Shown one piece after another: positions 1 through 8,160 of a stretch of 64,000 bases of DNA (position 1 is its first letter; every line of letters begins with the position of its first letter). The DNA is from Fen-1362 sp964597035. Lineage in GTDB: Bacteria > Planctomycetota > Phycisphaerae > Sedimentisphaerales > Anaerobacaceae. Position numbers and translations under genes: made by a program. The DNA is taken from positions 34,281 to 98,280 of the forward strand of contig CAZQWM010000005.1 in the NCBI GenBank assembly GCA_964597035.1, read 5' to 3'. The notes beneath the pieces are model-generated. The model worked only from the letters and a program-made list of their open reading frames with translations. It ran no database searches and was not told where the DNA came from.

Positions 1-1
1 T

Positions 2-421
2 CCGCGGACTATGCTTGGGCATAGGCCACAGATTTGTTATCAAGCCAGCGGCTGGATCCATGATTACACAGAGCGTATTAAAGTGGATACCAGTATAGGG
101 AGACATTTACCCTGTTTGCTCCATCATTTTCACAGATCAGAGGAGGAATATCAGGAGCGAGTAGTTTTGAACTACTATTTGGTTAATGGTCGTCTGACGG
201 ATGATGAGAGTGTATTCTCTGGTGTGGGATGGCGCACGCCAAATATCGCTGGCAATCCAGCAAGGTACGTGGCTCAGATTCAGATAAGTTCGGTTCTAGA
301 AAATTCGGTACGACGTGCAGCGGAAGATATGTCAGACCTGTTGGTAAAGTTTTTTCCGGAAGAGAACGGCAAGACGCCGGCAGCAGGAAAAATCGGCGGC
401 CCTGTTCAGTTGGATAAGTAG
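2..421 (+). CDS. EpsI-type exosortase-associated protein (DUF3485), 5'-truncated
   Basis: The reading frame is open from base 2, so the gene starts upstream of the window; only about 139 C-terminal residues are visible. The segment GHRPQICYQASGW matches the hallmark of EpsI/DUF3485 proteins (H-x-P-x-x-C-Y..GW), followed by the usual strand with VLNYYLVNGR and a helical C-terminus. EpsI domains accompany exosortases, often fused to their C-terminus, and are thought to act in the envelope with the exopolysaccharide/sorting system. Here the protein lies about 22 kb upstream of the exosortase of the same locus. The family call rests on motif recognition; the missing N-terminus could hold an exosortase domain or a signal anchor. 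Confidence 0.8.
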   Translation, partial: PRTMLGHRPQICYQASGWIHDYTERIKVDTSIGRHLPCLLHHFHRSEEEYQERVVLNYYLVNGRLTDDESVFSGVGWRTPNIAGNPARYVAQIQISSVLENSVRRAAEDMSDLLVKFFPEENGKTPAAGKIGGPVQLDK

Positions 422-540
422 CTTTTACAGCGCTGTCAGACAGCGCTATCTGCATAAAGAGAATACAGAGGCAGTTGAGGAGTGTTGCGAAAGGATAACA
501 GCGCAGCCGAAGGGGACGGAGTATATCGGGAAAACGGTTT

Positions 541-2079
541 TTGCCATCCGCATTCCAAAACATTCTAAGTAGTGTCTTCGGTGGGTCCGGTTTAATCAAG
601 GGAGATGGTGCGACCGCAAAAGGCCCCTACAGTATCTTTGTTCTGTCTACAGGTGTAGTAGCGGGACGAGCGATGCGGCTTCTTCGCACTGTAATATTGG
701 CTCGCATATTGAGTCCCAGTGACTTTGGCTTGATGGCCATTGTTGCACTTGCTTCCGCAGCCCTTGAGGCCCTTACCCAAGTAGGCGTCAAGCAGTCGGT
801 CATTCAGAACACTCGTGGCGCACAGAAAGCATACCTGAACGCTGCATTCTGGATGCAGGCGGTGCGAGGCCTTGGAATTTTTCTGGTTGCGATGCTTCTC
901 GCACCAATTATAAGCAGCTTCTTCGAAAGGCCGGAGTTGTTGTGGCTGGTGCGGGTGGCTTTTATCGCTATTATCTTCATGGGATTTGTGAGTCCGGGGG
1001 CATACGTCCTTCACCGGGAGTATAGGTTCGGCCGGGTTGTATTATTAGAGCAGGGAAGCGCGTTTCTGGGTGTCTTGGTTACGGTCGTCGCTGCTTTTTT
1101 GATACGGAACGTATGGGCACTGGTGGCGGGATTTGTGGCAGAGGCGGCCCTGTTATGTGTATTCTCATATATATTGGCCCCGTTTTTACCAAGTGTGGGC
1201 ATAGACCGGGATTGTCTGCGAGAGTTGTTGAAGTTCGCTCGGGGGATGTTTGGGCTGCCCGTCCTGGCTATGCTCAGTTTTCAGATGGATGTTATGATGC
1301 TCGGCAAGCTTGTGAGCAACGAGCTGTTGGGTATTTATAGTCTGGCTCTTACCCTGGTCAATATACCAATGGATTTTGTCTCCAGGGGCATAGGCCCTGT
1401 TCTTCTGCCTATGTTTGCCGACAGGCAAGAGGACAAAATCCTGGCAAGTAGGACGGTGTTGCGACTAACCAAGGTGATAGGGACTTGCGGGCTGCCTTTG
1501 GCGGCTTTCCTGGCCAGTTGTGCGGGACCGGTCCTGACGATAGTGCTTGGGCGCACTTTTGCGGTGGCGGCGATACCCTTTGGATTTTTGTGTACCTTTT
1601 CTTTTGTGTTCGCGCAGAGTGTTGTTTTTTCGCAATTATATCTGGGATTGGGGCGTCCACATTTGCACAGACGATTCAATGTTGTCCGTGTTATTATTCT
1701 GGCATCGCTAATGTATCCGGCAATAAAGGTCTTCGGGTTATCAGGTGCCGCCGGGGTAATGCTATTGGCGAATTCAATTGCACTGGGCTCACAGGTTTTT
1801 TGGGTGCGGCGGCTTATTGAGCTTAAGGTTGGCGATTACATACGGTGTTATCTGCCCGGTTTATTGTTGTCAGTACCGATCATATCTGTCGTTGGCCTGT
1901 TGCGACTGTTAACTGTGAGCAGTTCTCTGTTACTGCTCGGTGCCGGGGTCTGCTCATTGCTGGCAACGTATGCCACAGCGGCTTTTGTGTTTTTCAAACG
2001 CCGTCAGCTTGAAGCTGCCAATAACAAGCAGGATATAATAACCAGTTGTACCGGCGTGGCTGTGCCGGGAGACGCCTGA
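541..2079 (+). CDS. Wzx-type oligosaccharide flippase (MATE/MVF superfamily)
   Basis: A 512-residue protein made almost entirely of hydrophobic segments (12-14 predicted helices). It opens with the RLLRTVILARILSPSDFGLMA signature region typical of polysaccharide biosynthesis flippases, which move lipid-linked repeat units across the inner membrane. No ATG precedes the first helix; TTG at 541 gives a plausible start but has no good Shine-Dalgarno, and TTG at 475 is an alternative, so the N-terminus is uncertain. It is the first complete gene of the EPS locus and is followed after 9 bases by the pyruvyl transferase. Length fits the family. Confidence 0.88.
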   Translation: MPSAFQNILSSVFGGSGLIKGDGATAKGPYSIFVLSTGVVAGRAMRLLRTVILARILSPSDFGLMAIVALASAALEALTQVGVKQSVIQNTRGAQKAYLNAAFWMQAVRGLGIFLVAMLLAPIISSFFERPELLWLVRVAFIAIIFMGFVSPGAYVLHREYRFGRVVLLEQGSAFLGVLVTVVAAFLIRNVWALVAGFVAEAALLCVFSYILAPFLPSVGIDRDCLRELLKFARGMFGLPVLAMLSFQMDVMMLGKLVSNELLGIYSLALTLVNIPMDFVSRGIGPVLLPMFADRQEDKILASRTVLRLTKVIGTCGLPLAAFLASCAGPVLTIVLGRTFAVAAIPFGFLCTFSFVFAQSVVFSQLYLGLGRPHLHRRFNVVRVIILASLMYPAIKVFGLSGAAGVMLLANSIALGSQVFWVRRLIELKVGDYIRCYLPGLLLSVPIISVVGLLRLLTVSSSLLLLGAGVCSLLATYATAAFVFFKRRQLEAANNKQDIITSCTGVAVPGDA

Positions 2080-2088
2080 GAGGAAATA

Positions 2089-3387
2089 ATGCAGGTGAAA
2101 CCACACATGAGTATATGCCTGCTCGGTGCATCGTTTCAGACAGGTAATCTGGGTGTTAGCGCGCTTGCCGAATCGAGTATTAAGTTGATTCTTAGCCGCT
2201 GGCCCGATGCCCAAATTACGCTTCTCGGCGGAGGTTATATTCCCGGCGAGCAGAATCTGATGATTGGCGGCAGGACCGTTAATTTGGAGGTAGTTCCGAT
2301 TCGGTTTTCCAGGAACATTCTTCTGTCTTGCCATTTCCTGCGATTTGTGTTTTACGGCGTTTTGGCTCGTTTGCTTCCGAAGTCCCAAATGAGAAACCGG
2401 CTAATCTCTCATAATCCCTGCTGCCGGGCCCTTGTAGAGGCGGATTTTGTAGCGGACATGACTGGCGGTGACAGCTTCAGCGATACGTATGGTTTCGGCC
2501 GGTTTTTCTATGCCTTTCTGCGTAAGTGGCTTGTTCTGCTCTATGGTAAAAAGTTGATTTTAATGCCCCAGACTTATGGGCCATTTCGGTCGCGGACAGG
2601 CAGAATGTTGGCAAGGTATGTCCTGCGAAGAGCGGAGGCGGTTTTCGCCAGAGAGCAGCGCAGTCTGAAGCTGGTGCAGGATTTGATACCGGGGCCGGAG
2701 GGGCATAAGGCGCGTTTTGTGCAAGATGTCGCCTTTGTTCTGGATAAGCACAAGCCGAAGCGGCTCCAGACACAGTTAGACGGTATTGGGCATCGAGTGA
2801 CCATGGTGGGGCTTAATATAAATGGCCTGGTCTATAACGGTGGCTACACAAGGAACAATATGTTCGGCCTGAAATCACATTATCCAGAGTTTATCCGCAG
2901 TCTACTCGAAAATATTCTGAGCAAAGATGATGAGTCACTGGTCCTGTTGGTCCCACATGTGTTCCCGCCGGCCGGCTACGAAGTGGAAAGCGACACAGGA
3001 GCTTGTGAAAAGATATGTGAACAGCTCGGTGCGGAATTTGTTCGCAGGATAATTCTTGTGAAGGGCCCGTATGACCATAAAGAGATAAAGTACATCATAG
3101 GCTCTTGTGACTTTTTCATTGGTTCGCGCATGCACGCGTGTATAGCAGCGTTATCCCAATGCATACCCACGGTCGGAGTTGCGTATAGCGGTAAATTCGC
3201 CGGTGTCTTCGAAAGTATCGGGCTGCTCGACTGTGTGGCGGATGCTCGTGTTCTGGATGAGCGAGGTTTGATTGAGAAGGTTTGGTCGGTCTTTCAACGT
3301 CGGGACGTTATACGAAAGCATTTGGAGCAAGTGATACCGCAGGTGAGGGAAAATATACAAAGTGTGTTTAACTCGCAGGCAGTGTGA
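2089..3387 (+). CDS. Polysaccharide pyruvyl transferase family protein
   Basis: A 432-residue protein starting SICLLGASFQTGNLGVSAL, the glycine-rich N-terminus of the CsaB/WcaK family. It carries the typical C-terminal block IGSCDFFIGSRMHACIAALSQ with the conserved R-M-H. These enzymes transfer pyruvate from phosphoenolpyruvate to make ketals on polysaccharide sugars, adding negative charge. The ATG follows GAGGAAAT with good spacing. Its neighbours are the flippase and an FrhB-like protein, a pairing seen often in EPS clusters. The exact acceptor sugar cannot be told from sequence. Confidence 0.87.
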   Translation: MQVKPHMSICLLGASFQTGNLGVSALAESSIKLILSRWPDAQITLLGGGYIPGEQNLMIGGRTVNLEVVPIRFSRNILLSCHFLRFVFYGVLARLLPKSQMRNRLISHNPCCRALVEADFVADMTGGDSFSDTYGFGRFFYAFLRKWLVLLYGKKLILMPQTYGPFRSRTGRMLARYVLRRAEAVFAREQRSLKLVQDLIPGPEGHKARFVQDVAFVLDKHKPKRLQTQLDGIGHRVTMVGLNINGLVYNGGYTRNNMFGLKSHYPEFIRSLLENILSKDDESLVLLVPHVFPPAGYEVESDTGACEKICEQLGAEFVRRIILVKGPYDHKEIKYIIGSCDFFIGSRMHACIAALSQCIPTVGVAYSGKFAGVFESIGLLDCVADARVLDERGLIEKVWSVFQRRDVIRKHLEQVIPQVRENIQSVFNSQAV

Positions 3388-3512
3388 ATGATATCCGGTT
3401 TATTATATTAGCTTTTTAAGTCGGGGCATTTGTTTTTCTTCAATTCTGTTGTCGGTATCAAGGATCCTCGCTGGTGAAAGCGGGGTATTAGTCAGCAAAA
3501 AAGGAGGACTTA

Positions 3513-3557
3513 ATGAGTTTATTCGGCCGGTGGAGGATTAACGGCGGTGAAGTTTAG
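3513..3557 (+). CDS. Possible 14-codon leader peptide upstream of FrhB-like gene
   Basis: ATG at 3513 is preceded by a very strong Shine-Dalgarno (AAGGAGGA, 3501-3508) and reads MSLFGRWRINGGEV before TAG at 3555. It overlaps the GTG start of the next gene (3547) in another frame. The downstream gene has its own GGAGGA at 3532-3537. The arrangement would give translational coupling. A small indel that cut the true N-terminus off the next gene is an alternative. Confidence 0.35.
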   Translation: MSLFGRWRINGGEV

Positions 3558-4830
3558 TCGCGTTGACGAGGTTGTTCGCTGGCGCTTATGTATGGGTTGC
3601 GGCGCATGCGTGGCTGCGTGCCCCGAGGCCAATATCAGTATGGTGGACATAGTAGACCAAGGATTGCGTGCGAAAGTTAATTCCGCGAGTTGTCAGGGAT
3701 GTGGCCGATGCGTGGACGTTTGTCCCGGTGTGAAGCTTTCTCATCAGCCGTTCAACGGTGATACTATCCAGGTACTTCGGGAAGAGTGGGGCCCCGTCCT
3801 GGAAGTATGGGAAGGGTATGCCGCTGATGAGGAGATTCGTCTCAAGGGCTCTTCCGGTGGCGTTTCAACGGCTTTGGCTCTTTTTGGCATCGAGCACCGA
3901 CAGGCAAGCAGCGTGTTGCAGACCGGCTATGAGCCGGATAAACCCCTGGTTAATGCGTCGGTATTGAGCAAAACCAGAGAAGAATTGCTTCACTGCAGCG
4001 GGTCACGTTACTCACCTGCTGCTCCCTGCACTAAGCTGAATCTCGTTGGGCAGACGGACCAGCCGTTCATATTTATTGGCAAACCATGTGATGTGGCGGC
4101 AATGCGTTTGTTTGCCGGCGTTGAACCGGGTGTAGCTGCAAATCTCAAGTTGGCGATAAGTATCTTTTGTGCAGGCACGCCGGCGACCAAAGGCACACTT
4201 GCTTTGCTTGACCGGCTCAACGTCAGGCCGAATGAGGTACAGGAGTTGAGGTATCGTGGTCTAGGCTGGCCGGGCGCAACAACCGTAAGTGTTAAGGGTA
4301 CACACAGTGAGGTCAGGCAACTTGATTATGAACAGTCGTGGGGAGAAATACTGAGCAAATACGGCCAGGTTCGCTGTCGATTGTGTCCTGATTCGACGGG
4401 CGAATTTGCTGATATTGCCTGCGGTGATCCGTGGTACCGCGACTTTGGTCCCGATGACCCGGGCTGGTCTTTAGTGCTGGTCAGGACGCGGCACGGCAGG
4501 ATGTTTTTGCAGGATGCGATGAAAGCGGGATATGTTCAGCTCCAACGGGTCGACCCCGCTGTACTGCCGCTGTCGCAGGCGGCTCTTTTGCAGCGTAAAC
4601 GCCATCTATGGGGCCGTCTGAAGGTGATGCGAATGATGCGTGTGCCGATTCCCAGGTACACAGGATTTTCTCTGTTCAGGAACTGGACTCGGCTTTCGGT
4701 TCGCGGGAAATTGCGGTCACTTTTCGGCACCTTGAAAAGAGTAGTATCACGGGGCTGGACTCGACCGTATCAGCCACAATGGCCGTATGAAAAGTCCGGG
4801 GCGGAAGTCCCTCGAGGCAGTTTGGGGTGA
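3547..4830 (+). CDS. FrhB-like Fe-S flavoprotein (F420 hydrogenase/dehydrogenase beta-subunit family)
   Basis: A 427-residue protein with two N-terminal 4Fe-4S motifs, CMGCGACVAACP (about residues 15-26) and CQGCGRCVDVCP (about 49-60). The FrhB/FdhB-type N- and C-terminal domains follow, including KGSSGGVSTALALF and a later CRLCPDSTGEFADIACGDPW block with extra cysteines. FrhB proteins bind FAD and pass electrons to or from F420 or another flavin carrier. Members inside EPS clusters next to pyruvyl transferases probably reduce a sugar or pyruvate-linked intermediate, but the substrate is unknown. GTG start, GGAGGA 9 bases upstream. A cofE gene at 51.4 kb suggests the cell makes F420. Confidence 0.82.
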   Translation: MKFSRVDEVVRWRLCMGCGACVAACPEANISMVDIVDQGLRAKVNSASCQGCGRCVDVCPGVKLSHQPFNGDTIQVLREEWGPVLEVWEGYAADEEIRLKGSSGGVSTALALFGIEHRQASSVLQTGYEPDKPLVNASVLSKTREELLHCSGSRYSPAAPCTKLNLVGQTDQPFIFIGKPCDVAAMRLFAGVEPGVAANLKLAISIFCAGTPATKGTLALLDRLNVRPNEVQELRYRGLGWPGATTVSVKGTHSEVRQLDYEQSWGEILSKYGQVRCRLCPDSTGEFADIACGDPWYRDFGPDDPGWSLVLVRTRHGRMFLQDAMKAGYVQLQRVDPAVLPLSQAALLQRKRHLWGRLKVMRMMRVPIPRYTGFSLFRNWTRLSVRGKLRSLFGTLKRVVSRGWTRPYQPQWPYEKSGAEVPRGSLG

Positions 4831-4849
4831 AGCACATAGACTAAATACT

Positions 4850-6199
4850 ATGAACGGCCTGACTCCTATAGTAGCGTTGTTCTTTTCCTCGCTGGCTTTA
4901 ATATTGGCGCCACATTACGCCTTTGTGGCGTATGTTGCGGCGCTATTATGGTATCCCAGCTATCTGGTGATGAAGCTGGGGACTTTGGATATCCCGATAG
5001 CCAGGGTGGTGGTTGCTGTTCTGCTTATGCGTTGCTTATTGGACAGTCGGATAAGGAGCAGGTTTTCCTGGTCTCGACTGGATGGCTGGGTGGCATTCAG
5101 CATGGCAGTTTATGTAGGAGTCTTCTGTATAAGTATACCGACCCGGTTTACCCTTGAAAACCGTGCCGGCTTTCTGATGGATACGTTGTGCGCCTATGTA
5201 GTGGCGCGTTTCCTGATTAGCGACTATCGGAGTCTGGTGGCGGTCCTGAAATGGATGGCGATAGTATTCGCTCCGCTGGCGGTCTTGGCCGTAATCGAAT
5301 CGCTCACCGGCTGGCGTGCCTTTGCTATTGTTGGAGCTAACTCACCGGCCTTTATGCATTTGTCTACTTATGCTCCTCGCTGGGGTTTGGTGAGAGCGAT
5401 AGGTCCTTTTAGTCATTCCATCCTGCTCGGTTGTGCCTTCGCAATGTTTCTACCGTTGTTGTATTATCTGCGGCATGCCGGCGGCAATTGGCGTTTTTGG
5501 ACGAATATCTTTTCAGCTCTGGTCGTTCTTGGTGCGTTAAGCAGTTTATCAATGGGCTCTTGGATTATGGTGGTGGTGGCCATTTTTTGTCTTGCTATCG
5601 AACATCGTAAACGGCTGGTTAAACCCATACTGGGATTATTCGCATTCGGTTGCATCCTTGTTGGAATCATAAGCAACAGGCCCTTTTATCATGTTATAGC
5701 TTCGTATGCTAACGTACTTGGCGGCTCAGGCTGGCACCGAGCCAAGCTTATTGATTTGGCAATTGAGCACTTCAGCGAATGGTGCCTGCTCGGTTACGGC
5801 GACAAGGACCCCGGCTGGGGCGAAATGCTTGGAATGGGTGCTACCGATGTCACTAACGAGTTTCTCCTCGCCGCTGTGAGGTATGGTCTGTTGGGCTTGA
5901 TAGCTTTGTGCAGTGTGCTTGTTGTTGCATTTTTAGGAATGGTCCGAGCCAGCAGGAGCACTATCAATCCCCTGCTGAAGTCCTTGTACTGGGCGTTTGG
6001 CAGTATTCTGGTTTCTGTCATTGTGACGTGGATGTCGGTTAGTTTTTTCGGTCAGGTGCTGACTTTGTTCTACTGTATTTTAGGGATAATAGGTACGTTT
6101 TGCTTTAAGGCAGATGGTGCGATGCGTGTTAATGTTCGCAGGACTGTCCGTCACCACGCTGTTCCTGTTATGCTGTCTCAAAATGCCGTCCGTCGATAG
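4850..6199 (+). CDS. Wzy/O-antigen-ligase-like polysaccharide polymerase
   Basis: A 449-residue integral membrane protein with about 10-12 hydrophobic segments. It has a long polar loop around GPFSHSILLGCAFAMFLP and, towards the end, LLGYGDKDPGWGEMLGMGATDVTNEFLLAAVRYGLLG; the H/R-rich periplasmic loop and E-F-L region are typical of O-antigen polymerase/ligase (PF04932-like) proteins. It would polymerise or transfer the undecaprenyl-linked repeat unit in the periplasm. ATG 4850 sits just before the first helix; an in-frame ATG at 4787 would overlap the previous gene by 44 bases. Neither has a clear Shine-Dalgarno. Confidence 0.78.
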   Translation: MNGLTPIVALFFSSLALILAPHYAFVAYVAALLWYPSYLVMKLGTLDIPIARVVVAVLLMRCLLDSRIRSRFSWSRLDGWVAFSMAVYVGVFCISIPTRFTLENRAGFLMDTLCAYVVARFLISDYRSLVAVLKWMAIVFAPLAVLAVIESLTGWRAFAIVGANSPAFMHLSTYAPRWGLVRAIGPFSHSILLGCAFAMFLPLLYYLRHAGGNWRFWTNIFSALVVLGALSSLSMGSWIMVVVAIFCLAIEHRKRLVKPILGLFAFGCILVGIISNRPFYHVIASYANVLGGSGWHRAKLIDLAIEHFSEWCLLGYGDKDPGWGEMLGMGATDVTNEFLLAAVRYGLLGLIALCSVLVVAFLGMVRASRSTINPLLKSLYWAFGSILVSVIVTWMSVSFFGQVLTLFYCILGIIGTFCFKADGAMRVNVRRTVRHHAVPVMLSQNAVRR

Positions 6200-6202
6200 T
6201 CT

Positions 6203-7414
6203 GTGAATTTGGAAGCTAAACAACACGAAGGCAGGGAGCAGGACTGGACAGCCACAGTGGTTGATAACCTCGAGGATATAGAAAGGATACGTCCGGTCTG
6301 GGAGCAGATGCACAGCGCCCAATCGTATCCTACGCTTAATGCCGAAGTGGGCAGATTCACCACCTTTGTTCGCAATGCCGACCGCCAGGTAACGCCGCAT
6401 ATTGTTCTGGTTAGTCATGGCGACCGGGCTGTTGCGATGATAATTGGAAGGATTGAAAAAGCGCCTCTTAGCTGTAAGATCGGATATAAGTCGCTGTGGA
6501 GCCCAGAATTGAAGCGTCTGGCGGTTGTGTATGGAGGGGTAATTGGACAGCTAGACCGCGGGGTGTGCGAGTTTATTGTGGAACACTTGTTTGGGATTCT
6601 AAGTTCGGGCGTGGTTGATGTAGTGTTTTTTAATCACTTACCGGTTGATTCATTAATATACAAGGCTGCTCGAAGCGCGCCCACATTTCTATGCAGGGAC
6701 TATTTTCCCGTGGTTGAGCCGCATTGGCGGACGGCAGTTGCCAACAGCCCTGATGAGTTCTGGGCCGGCCTGTCGTCAAGTCGGAAGCGTTACTTGAAAC
6801 GATACATGGGAAAGCTCGAAACCAAGACCGACGGTGCCATCAGGATAGAGGTTTATCGCGATGAGGCCGAGGTGGATTCATTTATGGATGTTGCTTCGCA
6901 GATATCGCATCTCACATATAAAGCGGGAGCAGGATTTAGTTTTGATGATACACCTTTAAATCGTAGTCTTATCCGGCAGGCAGCGAAGAGCGGGATGTGG
7001 AGTGGGCACGTTCTGTTTGCCGGAGAGCAGCCATGCGCATTTGATTTCGGGGTGCGGTGCGGTAGTAATTACGTTGGCCAGCATATCGGGTATGACCCGC
7101 AGTGGAGTTCGTGTAGTCCAGGGACGGTGCTGTTTATAAAGCTTCTTGAAGAACTCAGCAAAGACCCTTTTGTGCGGAACTTTGACTTTGGCTTCGGCCC
7201 GTCGGAATACAAGGACAGGTTCGGGACGGATTCGTGGCCGGAGGCGTCGTTGTATCTTTTTGCACCTAAGTTGCGTCCTGTTCTGGTGAATTCGGTCAGG
7301 TCTGTCCTGACGGGAGGTTCTTTGGTTGCTATTGGGTTGCTGCGCAGACTTTGTCTGCTGGGTGTGATTAAGCGTCGTTGGCGGGAAACATTACAGGCCA
7401 AAAGTGCCCGTTAA
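6203..7414 (+). CDS. GNAT/CelD-like acyltransferase (FemAB-related)
   Basis: A 403-residue protein starting with GTG 3 bases after the previous stop. The central part (SSRKRYLKRYMGKLE, then AGEQPCAFDFGVRCGSNYVGQHIGYDPQW and RNFDFGFGPSEYKDRFGT) is the pattern of the CelD/BcsL acetyltransferase-like family (PF13480). This family shares the FemAB/GNAT fold and in EPS loci is thought to add acyl or aminoacyl groups to sugars. It is the first of three FemAB/GNAT-like proteins in the locus. Substrate unknown. Confidence 0.75.
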   Translation: MNLEAKQHEGREQDWTATVVDNLEDIERIRPVWEQMHSAQSYPTLNAEVGRFTTFVRNADRQVTPHIVLVSHGDRAVAMIIGRIEKAPLSCKIGYKSLWSPELKRLAVVYGGVIGQLDRGVCEFIVEHLFGILSSGVVDVVFFNHLPVDSLIYKAARSAPTFLCRDYFPVVEPHWRTAVANSPDEFWAGLSSSRKRYLKRYMGKLETKTDGAIRIEVYRDEAEVDSFMDVASQISHLTYKAGAGFSFDDTPLNRSLIRQAAKSGMWSGHVLFAGEQPCAFDFGVRCGSNYVGQHIGYDPQWSSCSPGTVLFIKLLEELSKDPFVRNFDFGFGPSEYKDRFGTDSWPEASLYLFAPKLRPVLVNSVRSVLTGGSLVAIGLLRRLCLLGVIKRRWRETLQAKSAR

Positions 7415-7447
7415 GTTCGATGATTGGTGAGAAGTAACGGTGTCTTT

Positions 7448-8149
7448 ATGTTGTGGATTTTTTTGGGTGTTTGTTTTTTAGTTCTTTTGTATCTGGGTGT
7501 GCCCTGGCTGCACGGCAGATTTTGCCATTTTATACTTAAACGAAAGGCCGACAGTTGTAAGGCCGTTGTTCTGACCTTTGATGACGGTCCCGGAAAATAT
7601 TTAACACCTGCTGTTTTGAAGATTCTTGCCGAGAACAATGCAAAGGCGACGTTCTTTTTACTCGGCAGGAACATTCCCGGGTGTGAGGATGTTGTTGCCG
7701 CAATTGCAGAACAGGGCCATGAAATCTGCTCACACGGCTATGAACATCTGAACTACCTGAAGATATCACCTCTTCGGGCGATAGGCGATATTAAGCGTGG
7801 TTGGCGTGCTATAGACGCCGCTTTGGGTATTCGCCAGGGCAAGTATACTTTTCGACCGCCCTATGGCAAACTCAATCTTGTATGCCTCCTGTACCTGTTG
7901 GCCTGTCGTGTGCGAGTGGTTTATTGGTCTTTGGACCTTGGCGATACCTCGGTGCGAGGCCCTGACCCTCAAAAGCTGGCCGCAGCAATAGAGACAGATA
8001 ACGGGGCTGTTGTTCTGGCCCATGATTTCGACCGCAGAGATAAAACAAGGGCGCAGCTTGTGCTCGACTCGGTTCGCTCGGTCCTGAAAGCGGCGGGACG
8101 GACGGGAAAGCAGGTGCTGAGCGTCTCGCAACTGCTCAATGCCGGATAG
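7448..8149 (+). CDS. Membrane-anchored polysaccharide deacetylase (NodB/CE4)
   Basis: A 233-residue protein with one N-terminal membrane segment (LWIFLGVCFLVLLYLGV) and a complete CE4 NodB domain. Visible motifs are TFDDGPG (catalytic Asp and metal Asp), SHGYEHLN (metal histidines), FRPPYGK and LAHDF. It would remove N-acetyl groups from the exopolysaccharide at the outer face of the inner membrane. ATG 7448 directly precedes the anchor; in-frame TTG 7424 and GTG 7427 are alternatives. The length fits a minimal deacetylase. All catalytic motifs look intact. Confidence 0.88.
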   Translation: MLWIFLGVCFLVLLYLGVPWLHGRFCHFILKRKADSCKAVVLTFDDGPGKYLTPAVLKILAENNAKATFFLLGRNIPGCEDVVAAIAEQGHEICSHGYEHLNYLKISPLRAIGDIKRGWRAIDAALGIRQGKYTFRPPYGKLNLVCLLYLLACRVRVVYWSLDLGDTSVRGPDPQKLAAAIETDNGAVVLAHDFDRRDKTRAQLVLDSVRSVLKAAGRTGKQVLSVSQLLNAG

Positions 8150-8160
8150 GAAGACCATTG

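Noticed and set aside
3513..3557. Frameshifted start of the FrhB-like gene
   Set aside because: The GTG-started protein already begins just before the first Fe-S motif, as usual for the family, and has its own ribosome site, so a frameshift is not needed.
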